Assembly: GCA_965146665.1 (NCBI GenBank)
Contig: CBCTHE010000005.1
Span: 124,001-188,000, forward strand
Reading direction: 5' to 3'
Length of the DNA: 64,000 bases
Source of the DNA: Ructibacterium sp965146665
Lineage (GTDB): Bacteria; Bacillota; Clostridia; Monoglobales; Monoglobaceae
A model generated the notes under the pieces. It saw nothing but the letters and a program-made list of their open reading frames with translations, did not search any database and was not told the DNA's origin. The position numbers were made by a program, and so were the translations under genes. This document shows, in pieces, positions 16,913-25,495 of this stretch (its first letter is position 1; every line of letters starts with the position of its first letter).

Positions 16913-16941
16913 TTGCATTGTGCCGCGGCATCTGCTATAAT
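16913..16941 (+). promoter_or_regulatory. Extended -10 promoter of the SLH hydrolase gene
   Basis: TTGCAT (16913-16918) and TATAAT (16936-16941) are separated by 17 bases, with TGC before the -10 box as an extended element. Transcription would begin near 16948 and leave a leader of about 150 bases. Confidence 0.82.
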
Positions 16942-16971
16942 GGAAAGAAAACAAGACAGGCGGCGATCCGC

Positions 16972-17016
16972 GTGAAAATACATCGCATGATCAGTCTCCG
17001 GCTCAAGTGTGCTTAG
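16972..17016 (+). CDS. Candidate leader peptide, 14 residues
   Basis: GTG begins a 14-codon frame reading MKIHRMISLRLKCA, about 25 bases downstream of the predicted transcription start and 82 bases before the hydrolase gene. A weak ribosome site (GGCGGCG) lies upstream. The peptide is basic and ends in Lys-Cys-Ala. A T-rich stretch at 17054-17071 follows and could act as an attenuator. No function is known to me, and the frame could be chance. Confidence 0.35.
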   Translation: MKIHRMISLRLKCA

Positions 17017-17098
17017 GCATGCTGCGCTTTATCTGCCCGCAATAAGGTGTTGTCTGTTTTTATTTTTGTTTGTGGGCGGAAAGGCTGCGACGATTTTT

Positions 17099-18760
17099 AT
17101 GAAGCATAACATTACAAAGTATATTGCCGCTCTGCTGGCGGCGGCTCTGCTGCCCGCCGGGGCGGCGCAGGGCGGCGGAACCGAGGCACACTGGGGCGCG
17201 GACGCCCTGGAACAGGCCGCAGAGCAGGGCTGGATGAAACCGGAGGAGACCGCCGACGGGCCGGACCTCGCCATGACGCGGGGCGGATTTGTCTCCGCCC
17301 TCTGGCGCATGGACGGCGCGCCCGCGGGGGCGGAATCCCCCTTTGCGGACCTGCCGGAGGATTCCGCGCTTTCCGGCGCGCTGGGCTGGGCCTTTGCCGC
17401 CGGTATCGCCGCAGGCACGGACGGCCGGACCTTTGCGCCGGAGGCGCCTCTTTCCCGGGAGGATGCGGCGGTTCTGATGTTCCGGTACCTGGACCAAAAG
17501 GACAGGCTTTCCATTGGAGACGCCTCCGTAAACCCGCCGGCTGACGCCGGGACGGTCTCCGGCTATGCCGAAGCGGCCGCGGCGCGGCTCTGGCGGCTGG
17601 GCATCTTCCGCGGCGAAAACGGCGCTTTTCTGCCCCATGCCCCGCTCAGCCGGGCCGAGACCGCCGCCCTGCTCACCCGGCTCAAATCCCTGACCGGCCA
17701 GCGGGTGACGGAACGGCTGACCATCCCCTCCTTTGACGCATACCCCCTGGAAGGAAAGCTGGACCTGCCGGCCGGGCAGGAGGCTGACAAACTGGTGGTC
17801 TTTGTGAACGGCTCCGGGCCCAACACCTATGACAACCGCCGGGAAATCAATGGGACTTCCTTCCGCTACCACGATCTTTTCGCGGAGCAGCTGACCCGCC
17901 GGGGGACCGCCTTTTTCCGGGCCAGCACCCGGGGAGTCTATCCCAGCGAAGCCGCCCCTATGTTCGCAGAGGTGCATGACGCGGAATACCGGACCTATCT
18001 GCCGGAAACCTCTGTGCAGGACATTGAGGCAATCGTCGCCGCCCTCAAGGCCGATCCCCGGCTCAAAAACGCCCGGGTGTATCTCCTGGGCTGGAGCGAG
18101 GGCACTATGATCGCGCCCAAGGTGGCACAGCGCGGGAATGTACAGGTGGACGCTCTGCTTCTGGCGGGCTACTGCAACGGCACCATGGACGAGGCCTTGG
18201 AATGGCAGCAGAGCGGCGCGTCCAGCATGCTGCTCTATTCCCAGTATTTTGACTACGACGGGGACGGCGCCGTATCAGAGGCGGAGTTTGCCGAGGACCG
18301 GTACCAGCTCAAGGATCAGCTGGGCTCTGATTTCACCGCGCTGGATGCTGACGGAAACGGCGCGCTGACCATTGATGACTTTGCCATGCTGACGGCTCCG
18401 TTCCGCAGGGAAATGCTGGACGCCATTAAGGGGCGCGATGACCAATGGCTGAAGGAAAACTACAGCGTACAGCTGACCAGCGGCTGGTTCCTGGCCCATC
18501 GGGCGTTTCAGCCCAACCGGGAGATGCTCGCCGCGCTTTATCTGCCGATTCATATTTTTCATGGGACTGCGGACTTGAACGTGAGCGTTCAGGGTGTCTA
18601 TGACATAGAAAGCACGTTTCAAAATCTGGGGAAAACCAATCTGACGCTCCATGTCTTCCCGGGAATGGATCACGATTTGAACTATCTTGTCTATCCGCTC
18701 ACCGGCGGGATTCCGGAGAGCTTTACAGACCTGTTTCAGACCATTGCGGACCTGGACTGA
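17099..18760 (+). CDS. SLH-anchored alpha/beta hydrolase with EF-hand-like insert
   Basis: This is an exported, cell-wall-bound hydrolase, probably an esterase or peptidase of unknown substrate. After a signal peptide (residues 1-25), two or three SLH repeats (about 30-200) would bind the secondary wall polymer. The catalytic domain (about 210-553) has the nucleophile Ser333 in LGWSEGT, a likely Asp492 in HGTAD and His525 in PGMDHD. Between Ser and Asp sit two calcium-loop motifs, DYDGDGAVSEAEF (385-397) and DADGNGALTIDDF (416-428). I use the ATG at 17099, since the upstream extension lacks a signal-like start. It is monocistronic, divergent from the two-component operon. Confidence 0.85.
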   Translation: MKHNITKYIAALLAAALLPAGAAQGGGTEAHWGADALEQAAEQGWMKPEETADGPDLAMTRGGFVSALWRMDGAPAGAESPFADLPEDSALSGALGWAFAAGIAAGTDGRTFAPEAPLSREDAAVLMFRYLDQKDRLSIGDASVNPPADAGTVSGYAEAAAARLWRLGIFRGENGAFLPHAPLSRAETAALLTRLKSLTGQRVTERLTIPSFDAYPLEGKLDLPAGQEADKLVVFVNGSGPNTYDNRREINGTSFRYHDLFAEQLTRRGTAFFRASTRGVYPSEAAPMFAEVHDAEYRTYLPETSVQDIEAIVAALKADPRLKNARVYLLGWSEGTMIAPKVAQRGNVQVDALLLAGYCNGTMDEALEWQQSGASSMLLYSQYFDYDGDGAVSEAEFAEDRYQLKDQLGSDFTALDADGNGALTIDDFAMLTAPFRREMLDAIKGRDDQWLKENYSVQLTSGWFLAHRAFQPNREMLAALYLPIHIFHGTADLNVSVQGVYDIESTFQNLGKTNLTLHVFPGMDHDLNYLVYPLTGGIPESFTDLFQTIADLD

Positions 18761-18767
18761 CCGAATT

Positions 18768-18800
18768 AAAAAAAGGAGGCGGGAACCCGCCTCCTTTTTT
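18768..18800. terminator. Bidirectional terminator between the SLH hydrolase and the lyase operon
   Basis: AAAAAAAGGAGGCGGG and CCCGCCTCCTTTTTT form a symmetrical stem with A and T tails, placed between convergent stop codons. It can end both the hydrolase transcript and the 21-kb minus-strand operon. Confidence 0.9.
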
Positions 18801-18804
18801 ATGC

Positions 18805-19917
18805 TCATTCCTCCATCTGTGACAGCGCCATAAGCATCAGTCCCTGTCCATAGTAGGACATGGCACAGGGGATCCGGCCGTACTCCTCCACGCTGGCCAT
18901 GACCGGGGTTCCGGCCGAGGTCCCCAGGGCCTCTCCGTCCGGTGCCGCATGCGCCTTGATATACTGCTCCGCCCGGCTCAGCATATCCCGGTAATCCCCG
19001 TGGATATAGCCCGCGGCAAGGGCCTTTTTGACGCCGTAATACACCGCGCAGGCCACCGTGGTCTCCAGATAGGTCTCTGGATGGTCCAGCACCGTATGCC
19101 AGCTGCCGGACGCGTCTTGATACTGTTTCAAGGCATCCGCGTGCCGCTGTAAATTCTCCATAACCTGTGCCCGGCCCTCCGCATAATCCGGCACTCTCTG
19201 AAGGATCTCCACGCTGGAGACCACGCCCCAGCCATTGGCCCGGCCCCAGCGCACACCGGACATGTGATGGCGGAGCTGGCAGTTATAGGCATGGTACATC
19301 AGCCCGGTCTTTGGATCGGTCAGATAGTGGTAATGGAGCCGGATCTGGCGCAGGGCCTCCATGCAGTACATGTCATTGCCGGTAAAACGTCCCCACTCCG
19401 CCAAAAATATGCCCGCCATAAAGGCGGTGTCCGCCCAGATCTGAGACGCCAGCTTACTGCGGTCGCTGTTGACCGAATGCTCCAGCGTGCCCTGATCCGC
19501 CCGGGCCGCCTGCGCCATGCAGTACTGGGCCGCGTATTCACACACGGCCCGGTATCTGTGGTCTCCGGTATGGCGGCAGAGCTGTAAAACAGCAAACATG
19601 GGCGCGGTGCTGTTGATGCTCTGAGGCGGGAGCCCCCGCTCCAGATGCGCATCCGTCCACGCCCGGATAAAGTCCCAATACCGCTCATCCCGCAGTTTTT
19701 TGTTGGCCTCCAGCAGTCCGAACCAGCCTACGCCGTTCTGCCAGTCAAAGGCGTCATACCGCATATCAATGGTCTTATACTGATCCGCCATACGGATGTA
19801 GTGTTCCTTGACATAGGCCCCCTTGCCGTCCATATCCCCGAAAAAATCAAATACAAGATCCGGCAGTTCATACTTTTCCCCAATGGTCTTATCCGCAACC
19901 CTCTTGAGCAATTCCAT
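18805..19917 (-). CDS. GH105 unsaturated rhamnogalacturonyl/glucuronyl hydrolase
   Basis: This cytoplasmic enzyme removes the 4,5-unsaturated uronic acid left at the end of oligosaccharides by polysaccharide lyases. The 370 residues match the YteR/RhiN fold: Asp163 in SQIWADTAFMAGIFLAEWG is the catalytic acid, with RWGRANGWG (224-231) and SGSWHTVLDHPETYLETTVA as further substrate-site motifs. There is no signal peptide. It is the last gene of the operon, 36 bases after an exported lyase-like gene. Its presence is the best evidence that the operon's target is cut by beta-elimination. The sugar next to the unsaturated uronate is not determined. Confidence 0.9.
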   Translation of the reverse strand: MELLKRVADKTIGEKYELPDLVFDFFGDMDGKGAYVKEHYIRMADQYKTIDMRYDAFDWQNGVGWFGLLEANKKLRDERYWDFIRAWTDAHLERGLPPQSINSTAPMFAVLQLCRHTGDHRYRAVCEYAAQYCMAQAARADQGTLEHSVNSDRSKLASQIWADTAFMAGIFLAEWGRFTGNDMYCMEALRQIRLHYHYLTDPKTGLMYHAYNCQLRHHMSGVRWGRANGWGVVSSVEILQRVPDYAEGRAQVMENLQRHADALKQYQDASGSWHTVLDHPETYLETTVACAVYYGVKKALAAGYIHGDYRDMLSRAEQYIKAHAAPDGEALGTSAGTPVMASVEEYGRIPCAMSYYGQGLMLMALSQMEE

Positions 19918-19953
19918 CTCTGTCTGTCCTTCCTTCCTTTATCCAGTCTTTTT

Positions 19954-22900
19954 TCATTTCCGAACGGCCAAATCAAAGCTTTCTCCCCCAGGCCGGCCGC
20001 CGCTCCAAACGAACACCCGAAGGGTATAGTCCCCGTCTTCCGGGAGCTCCAGCTCCGCCAGGGACACGTTTTGTTCCTCTCCGGGCGCCAAAGGCACGGC
20101 GGCACGCGCCGCCCGGATGAGTATGCCGTTTTCACCGTAGACGCCGCAGACCACCTCCGCGGTCTCGGTCCGGCCGCTCTGATTTGCGGCCGCGGCCCGC
20201 ACCTCCACACTCCGGCAGCCGCCCAGCGCTTCTGCGCCGCTGATCTCCCGGCCGCCGCTGTACAGCCGGACCGAACCCGCCGACACCGGGCCTCCGCCCG
20301 GCTCCGGAAAACAGATCCGCATGGCGCCCGGCTCCAGCAAAATGGCTTCGCCCGCCAGATACCGCTGTCCGCACCGAGGGTCGGCAACCCGCTCCGGCAG
20401 CGCGGCCGAAACGGTCTGTGTGCCGGGATTTGTCAGAATATAACATATCTGTTCCCCGTTCCGCACCGTATAGATATTCTCCCCGGCCCGGACGGTTTCC
20501 AGCCGGTCCGCGCCGCGGTCCCGGGGGTAGAGTACCGCCAGATAATCCCCGCCCGCCGGCGCCTGTGCTGTGATATACTGCTGATAGTCCTGGGCATACC
20601 GCGTCTTGTTGCTCAGGGGTGTGGTCCTCACGCTGACCGCCGCGTCCGCAGGCTCCAGAAAGGTCACGTCAAAATCTTTCTGATTACAGCATGCCGCCGT
20701 CACGCTGTTGCCCCCGGCGCCGCTGACCCGGTCTGCCAGGGCGTGAATCCCGAACCTGCTGGGCCGGGTGCCTCTGATGTCATCCCATATCACATAGGCG
20801 TCCAGCCCATCCTTGAGGAACAGGAAATGCCGCTGATAGGACTGGTTCCCGCCGCCCCCAATGTCGCTTTTTACATAGTCATAGGCCTCGCTCTGGTAAA
20901 AATCCAGCACGGACGCGTTCTCGCTTCCCGCGTACAAGGTTCCGTCCTCCTGATAGAACGCCACGGTGTTGTGCGCCTCCGGCCCCTCATACCAGGGGCC
21001 CTCCTCCGCGCCATAGTCGCACATGCCCGCGTCCAGGGAGATGGGCGTCCGGTCAGAATAGAGGATAAAGCTTCCCCGGTCGTTATGCTGATGGGAGCCG
21101 ATCAGCTTTCCCGCGCTGGAATAGAACGCGTAGTCCTCCTCCGCTGTCCCATAGTCCTGTCTGAACGCCACATAGCCCATATCTGGAAAAAGCGTGGTCT
21201 CCAGCGCCGGGGAGACGGCCGTCAGGTCCTCCGGCCCCAGGTACAGCCAGTCCGTGATGCCGCCGCCCTCCCGGTCCAGGGCGTACTGAAGCTGGGCCGC
21301 AAACAGGGGATCCGTCTTGGCATAGCCCTCAATCCCGGCATAGATACAGCCGTTCATCTGGGAATAGTCCGCGTCCCCCACAGGCGGATAGTCCGCCCTG
21401 TCCTTCCAGATTCCCGCCGCCGCGGCATCCGGCGGCATCTGAATGCGCATCATAAAATCATACATCTTCCTGAGCTTTTCATTTTCAAACCAGTTTTCCC
21501 CCTTGGCCCGTTCCATGACCTTGGCGGCAAAGCCCATACTGTTGAGCACGGCCACATGATACCTTGTGGACTCCGGCCAGCCGCCGTCCGCGCCCACGGA
21601 ATGCTCCAGGATCCACTCCAGCTCGCCCACCGCATGGTCATAGTATTCCGCCGCCCTGTGATAATAGGGGAAGGTCACCGAAAACACCAGCAGGCCGATG
21701 CTCCGGTCCGCGTTGTAGTTGTGCTTCCGCCGGGTCTCGTTGGTATAGTCATAGTATCGGGTGTCCATCAGCGTGTCCGCAATCCAGTACATATGCTCCC
21801 GTATCTGGTTTTCCTCCGCCTGGGTGATACCGCCCAGCTCCGGCGGGACATCCCGGATCTGGTCATATTGATAACACAGGTTCTTGACCGCCCGGCCGAT
21901 GTGCACCGCCTCATAGGTATCGTCCAGGCTCTCGCCTGTGGTCATCAGATGGTCCATGCCCCAGCGCATCTCCCACAGGGAATACAAGAGCAGTTTTTTT
22001 GCCTTTTCCGCATAGTAATAGCCGCTTTTGGCCACCTTGTCCTGAGAGATTCCAGCCCCCAGTCCCATGTAAACATTGGCCAAATGCGCGGTTGTCAGGC
22101 CGGTTCGCTTGGTAATGGTCATCCTGTTGAAGCTGGCGGCCGTGTCCTCAGACAGGACGTTTCCGTCCCGGTCCAGCGACTGAACCGTCACATAGAACCC
22201 GCCGGTATTCTCCCCGTCCTGCCCCAGAACAATGGTCCCGGTATAATCCCGTCCCGGGGCCGCTGCGGTCTCTTGCCACACCGCGACCTCTCCGTCCCGG
22301 TCCGGACTCTCCATGACCGCGAAACGGGTGCCGCAGTTGTCCGCCGCGTCAAAGGTCGTGTCGCTCTCCGCCGCTGCGCTGATCTTTCCGGTTCCCGGCT
22401 CCTGCCGCCACCCGGAAAGCCCGGATTCAAAGCTGGGATTTTCAAAGGTCAGTCCGGCGACCTTGAGCATATCCATCCGAATATTGCCCCGGCCGGACAG
22501 GGTGAGACAGATCCGGACCCCCGCGGTGTTTTGCGGTGTGTGGAATCGGAGGCTCTGGGTGCGCCAGGCATTGATCCCCACTGCGTGGTCCAGCCGCTCC
22601 ATGGTATAGCGGTCCTTCCGCTTATAGCTCTCCTGATACTGGGCGGCAAAGGGCTCCCGCTCCAGCCTGCTTCGGATCAGGGGCAGATCCTCCGTGCTGT
22701 ACAGCAGACCGGGAAAGGTCTTTTCCACCGGGGTCTGCGCGAACAGCGTATAGGTACAGCTCCCCTCCCGGCCGCCGCAGGAGGCGGCGATGGTAACGGT
22801 TCCGGGAACTGCCGCGTCGGTCAGCGCCCAGGTGCCGTCCTGCTGTATCGTGACACCGGGACACGCATCCCTGACAGACCATACGGGCTGGACATCCATA

Positions 22901-23583
22901 TCCTGTCCATACTGATCCTTGACCCGGGCCGTGCAGGCAAGCTCCACACCGCCGGATAAAGGGATGCTGACCTCTGTCTGTCCGTAGTACTTCGGCATCA
23001 CCTCCACGGCTGACACCTGGGGCGCATACGCATATTCGGTCACCAGCGCGGGGCCATGGCTCCCGCCTTCACGGGCCGCAAACTTGATGTTGTTCTCCGC
23101 CCCCTGGGGATCAAAAATCACAAAGGTGATGCCGCCGTCCGCGGCCCGGACCTGCTCGGTCACATCCAGATACACCCATCCGCTGGACTTGAGCACCTGT
23201 GCCGATGCCACGGCATCCGCCCTGGTATACTTCCGGCCGCCATAGCTCTGAAAGGTCACGGCCGTCTCCTCCCAGCTGTTCTTGCCCACAGCCGCGAAGA
23301 TCTCGTCCGCATCGCCGCCGGTCTTGTAGAGCCGGAGCAGGATGCTCCCGCTGTCCTGCGGAAATCCGCTCAGGTCGAACCGAACCAGGGCCTGACGATA
23401 GCTGGCCGCACGGACCAGAAGGCTGGTCTCATCGCCATAGTTCACAGCCGCGCCGGAATTGCTGGTGATATAGGTGTCGGCTTCCGCCTGCAGGACGAGC
23501 TCCCGCTCTGCGGCGGACACACCATATCCGCCGCAGAACAGGACCGCCGCCAGCGCCAATGTCAGCCATACAGTCTTTTTCAC
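19954..23583 (-). CDS. Exported heparinase II/III-like polysaccharide lyase with DNRLRE module
   Basis: This is a probable extracellular lyase for a uronic-acid polysaccharide. I use the GTG at 23583 behind GGGAGGTGCGTT, giving 1209 residues and a clear signal peptide. Layout: a DNRLRE-like beta domain (EADTYITSNSGAAVNYGDE, about 28-190), an Ig-like domain (about 200-300), a helical toroid (about 310-780) with HNYNADRSIGLLVFSV and GADGGWPESTRYHVAVL, and a heparinase II/III beta domain with SHQHNDRGSF near residue 830. A C-terminal module ends in YTLRVFVWSG. It lacks SLH repeats. It is paralogous to the 2090-residue protein at 30268. CAZy family and substrate cannot be fixed from motifs. Confidence 0.82.
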   Translation of the reverse strand: MKKTVWLTLALAAVLFCGGYGVSAAERELVLQAEADTYITSNSGAAVNYGDETSLLVRAASYRQALVRFDLSGFPQDSGSILLRLYKTGGDADEIFAAVGKNSWEETAVTFQSYGGRKYTRADAVASAQVLKSSGWVYLDVTEQVRAADGGITFVIFDPQGAENNIKFAAREGGSHGPALVTEYAYAPQVSAVEVMPKYYGQTEVSIPLSGGVELACTARVKDQYGQDMDVQPVWSVRDACPGVTIQQDGTWALTDAAVPGTVTIAASCGGREGSCTYTLFAQTPVEKTFPGLLYSTEDLPLIRSRLEREPFAAQYQESYKRKDRYTMERLDHAVGINAWRTQSLRFHTPQNTAGVRICLTLSGRGNIRMDMLKVAGLTFENPSFESGLSGWRQEPGTGKISAAAESDTTFDAADNCGTRFAVMESPDRDGEVAVWQETAAAPGRDYTGTIVLGQDGENTGGFYVTVQSLDRDGNVLSEDTAASFNRMTITKRTGLTTAHLANVYMGLGAGISQDKVAKSGYYYAEKAKKLLLYSLWEMRWGMDHLMTTGESLDDTYEAVHIGRAVKNLCYQYDQIRDVPPELGGITQAEENQIREHMYWIADTLMDTRYYDYTNETRRKHNYNADRSIGLLVFSVTFPYYHRAAEYYDHAVGELEWILEHSVGADGGWPESTRYHVAVLNSMGFAAKVMERAKGENWFENEKLRKMYDFMMRIQMPPDAAAAGIWKDRADYPPVGDADYSQMNGCIYAGIEGYAKTDPLFAAQLQYALDREGGGITDWLYLGPEDLTAVSPALETTLFPDMGYVAFRQDYGTAEEDYAFYSSAGKLIGSHQHNDRGSFILYSDRTPISLDAGMCDYGAEEGPWYEGPEAHNTVAFYQEDGTLYAGSENASVLDFYQSEAYDYVKSDIGGGGNQSYQRHFLFLKDGLDAYVIWDDIRGTRPSRFGIHALADRVSGAGGNSVTAACCNQKDFDVTFLEPADAAVSVRTTPLSNKTRYAQDYQQYITAQAPAGGDYLAVLYPRDRGADRLETVRAGENIYTVRNGEQICYILTNPGTQTVSAALPERVADPRCGQRYLAGEAILLEPGAMRICFPEPGGGPVSAGSVRLYSGGREISGAEALGGCRSVEVRAAAANQSGRTETAEVVCGVYGENGILIRAARAAVPLAPGEEQNVSLAELELPEDGDYTLRVFVWSGGRPGGESFDLAVRK

Positions 23584-23611
23584 AACGCACCTCCCGCGTG
23601 TCTGATGTCTC

Positions 23612-25495
23612 TTATTCCGCCGCAATGGTTCGCTCCGCCGCTTCGCAGATGGGCGCATTGGCGGCATCCCAGACGAATATCCGAACTTTGCCTCCGGCAT
23701 GGTTCGCCATGGCGCCCAGCTCGCAGTCCAGCGTTTCCGCTGCCCCGCTCTCCACAGTCACGCTTGCCGACACCGCCTTCTGCAGAACCCGGTGCTGGCC
23801 GTCGCAGACCACCGCAATGCACCTGACCTTCCTTGCCGCGCCGGTGGTGTTTTTCACCTGTGCCGCGGCCCGGAGCGCCGCGCTGGCAGGGATGACATCC
23901 GCCGCGCCGTATACGGTCTCTCCGTCGCTGACCGTCAGTTCTGTCACCATGACACCGGTCCGCGCGGTTGTAATGGCCAGCTCCGGCATGCCTGAGGCCG
24001 CCTCCCGGGTGTTCCAGCTGGTGTTCACCTCATTGGCGCCGCCGGAAATAAAGAAGCTGACCCGCTCCGGAGACTGTCCCCGTAAAAGTTCAGTAACATC
24101 AATCGTCACCGCGCCCTTTACCGCCGGCGCGTCAAAGGGAATCTGTACCGCCTCAACGGGCGGATGGGTAAAGCTGTATACCAGTTCACTGACGGTATCC
24201 GCAGTCTCGCCATATTCATACCAGTCGTCTCCCATCAGCGATACATAGCACGCGGCGGCCGAATTGCTTGTGGCAGTTATGGTCAGCGCCGCCGAAGCAA
24301 TTACCTCATCCTCTGCAATCTTTGGCAGGGTAAAGCGAAGAAAACCAGCCCGGTAAGCCTTTCCTGTATTGTTTGTTCCTCTTGCTTGAAAGAATGTCCC
24401 ATTCCCATCCACGCTCATGCCTGTTTTATTTGTCCAGAAGGCGTCCGCCTCCGGATATTTCAGGTTGGTGACCCGGATTTTGAATTCTTTGGGAATGGAA
24501 AACGCCTCTGTGCCAACGGTTGCCGTCAGCGTGGCCTCCTTATACGCCTCCGTTCCATCTGGCCGGGTAATCTTTCCGTCCGCGGTAATCACAGCCGGGT
24601 CAGTGGTCTCCCAGCTGATGGGGGATCCATTCGCGCCTGTCACAGGCAGGCTGATGTCACGGCTGATATGGTTCAGATCCAGATCCGCCATGACCCCTTC
24701 TGTTCTGGTCTGCTCCTGCAGTTTGAGAGCTTCGGCATCCCTGACCACGCTTTCCTCCTCACCGGAGGGTATGGTATAGGCTATCTTCAGCTTTGGGGCG
24801 CGCGCCTCTCCCGCTTCTTTGGAGAATACCTCCAGGTTGCCAATGTTCTTGCCCGAAACCAGATAATCCATTGGCTGGCGGTACCAGATGCTGAGCTTAT
24901 GCCCGGCGGATTCGCCGTCCAGCAGTTCCTTGACGTCCACAGCCAGCTTTTCCTCTCTGGCCGCTCCCTGATAGGTATAGACCACGGTGGGCTCCGGCAC
25001 TGTTTTGTCGCCAACGCCTCTGTCATTTACCATCTGTCCGGTGAGCCCGCTGTCCGCTGTGACCGCGCCGGTTCCCGCGCCCTCTTTCCAGTCATCCCAT
25101 GGATCTGCGGCGGACAGAAACCGCCCGAACTGATACTGCGCGCAGACAGTTTCCCCTGTGGATTCGTCTGTGTATGAATAGTTTGCCGGCGCGTCGCCGC
25201 CCTGGGTAAGCTCCAGGACCGCACCGGTGACCACCGCGTTTTCCGGCAATGCCGACAGGTCAAACCGCAGAACCGGCATCATCCGGTTGCCCGTCCGGGA
25301 GGCGATCAGTTTATTTGCGCCGCCGTAATTATAGTTCAGCTCTGTTTTCCCTGCCCGCGCAAACACATAGGTATCAGCCTCCGGCAGGATTTCCATGGTT
25401 TCTGTCTGGTCTTCCGCAAACCCGGCTGTGGACATCACGGGAAGCATACAGGCCAGCATGACAAAGGCCAGCCCCAACGCTGTTATCTTTTTCAT
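23612..25495 (-). CDS. Exported multi-domain protein with two DNRLRE-like modules
   Basis: This is a probable surface binding or structural protein; no catalytic motif was found. The 627 residues start with a signal peptide (1-28). A DNRLRE-like domain follows (ILPEADTYVFARAGKTELN, to about 245), then an atypical bacterial Ig-like domain around 265-350 (DISLPVTGANGSPISWETTDPAVITADG). A second DNRLRE-like domain spans about 355-520. A C-terminal module of about 90 residues ends in GGKVRIFVWDAA and resembles those of three other exported proteins in this window. The ATG overlaps the upstream stop by four bases. It may hold the substrate or bridge enzymes to the surface, which is an inference from domain content. 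Confidence 0.78.
   Translation of the reverse strand: MKKITALGLAFVMLACMLPVMSTAGFAEDQTETMEILPEADTYVFARAGKTELNYNYGGANKLIASRTGNRMMPVLRFDLSALPENAVVTGAVLELTQGGDAPANYSYTDESTGETVCAQYQFGRFLSAADPWDDWKEGAGTGAVTADSGLTGQMVNDRGVGDKTVPEPTVVYTYQGAAREEKLAVDVKELLDGESAGHKLSIWYRQPMDYLVSGKNIGNLEVFSKEAGEARAPKLKIAYTIPSGEEESVVRDAEALKLQEQTRTEGVMADLDLNHISRDISLPVTGANGSPISWETTDPAVITADGKITRPDGTEAYKEATLTATVGTEAFSIPKEFKIRVTNLKYPEADAFWTNKTGMSVDGNGTFFQARGTNNTGKAYRAGFLRFTLPKIAEDEVIASAALTITATSNSAAACYVSLMGDDWYEYGETADTVSELVYSFTHPPVEAVQIPFDAPAVKGAVTIDVTELLRGQSPERVSFFISGGANEVNTSWNTREAASGMPELAITTARTGVMVTELTVSDGETVYGAADVIPASAALRAAAQVKNTTGAARKVRCIAVVCDGQHRVLQKAVSASVTVESGAAETLDCELGAMANHAGGKVRIFVWDAANAPICEAAERTIAAE

Noticed and set aside
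19645..22959. Open frame of 1104 codons on the plus strand, opposite GH105 and the exported lyase gene
   Set aside because: It spans two minus-strand genes and their gap, shows no domain and has the composition of an antisense frame.
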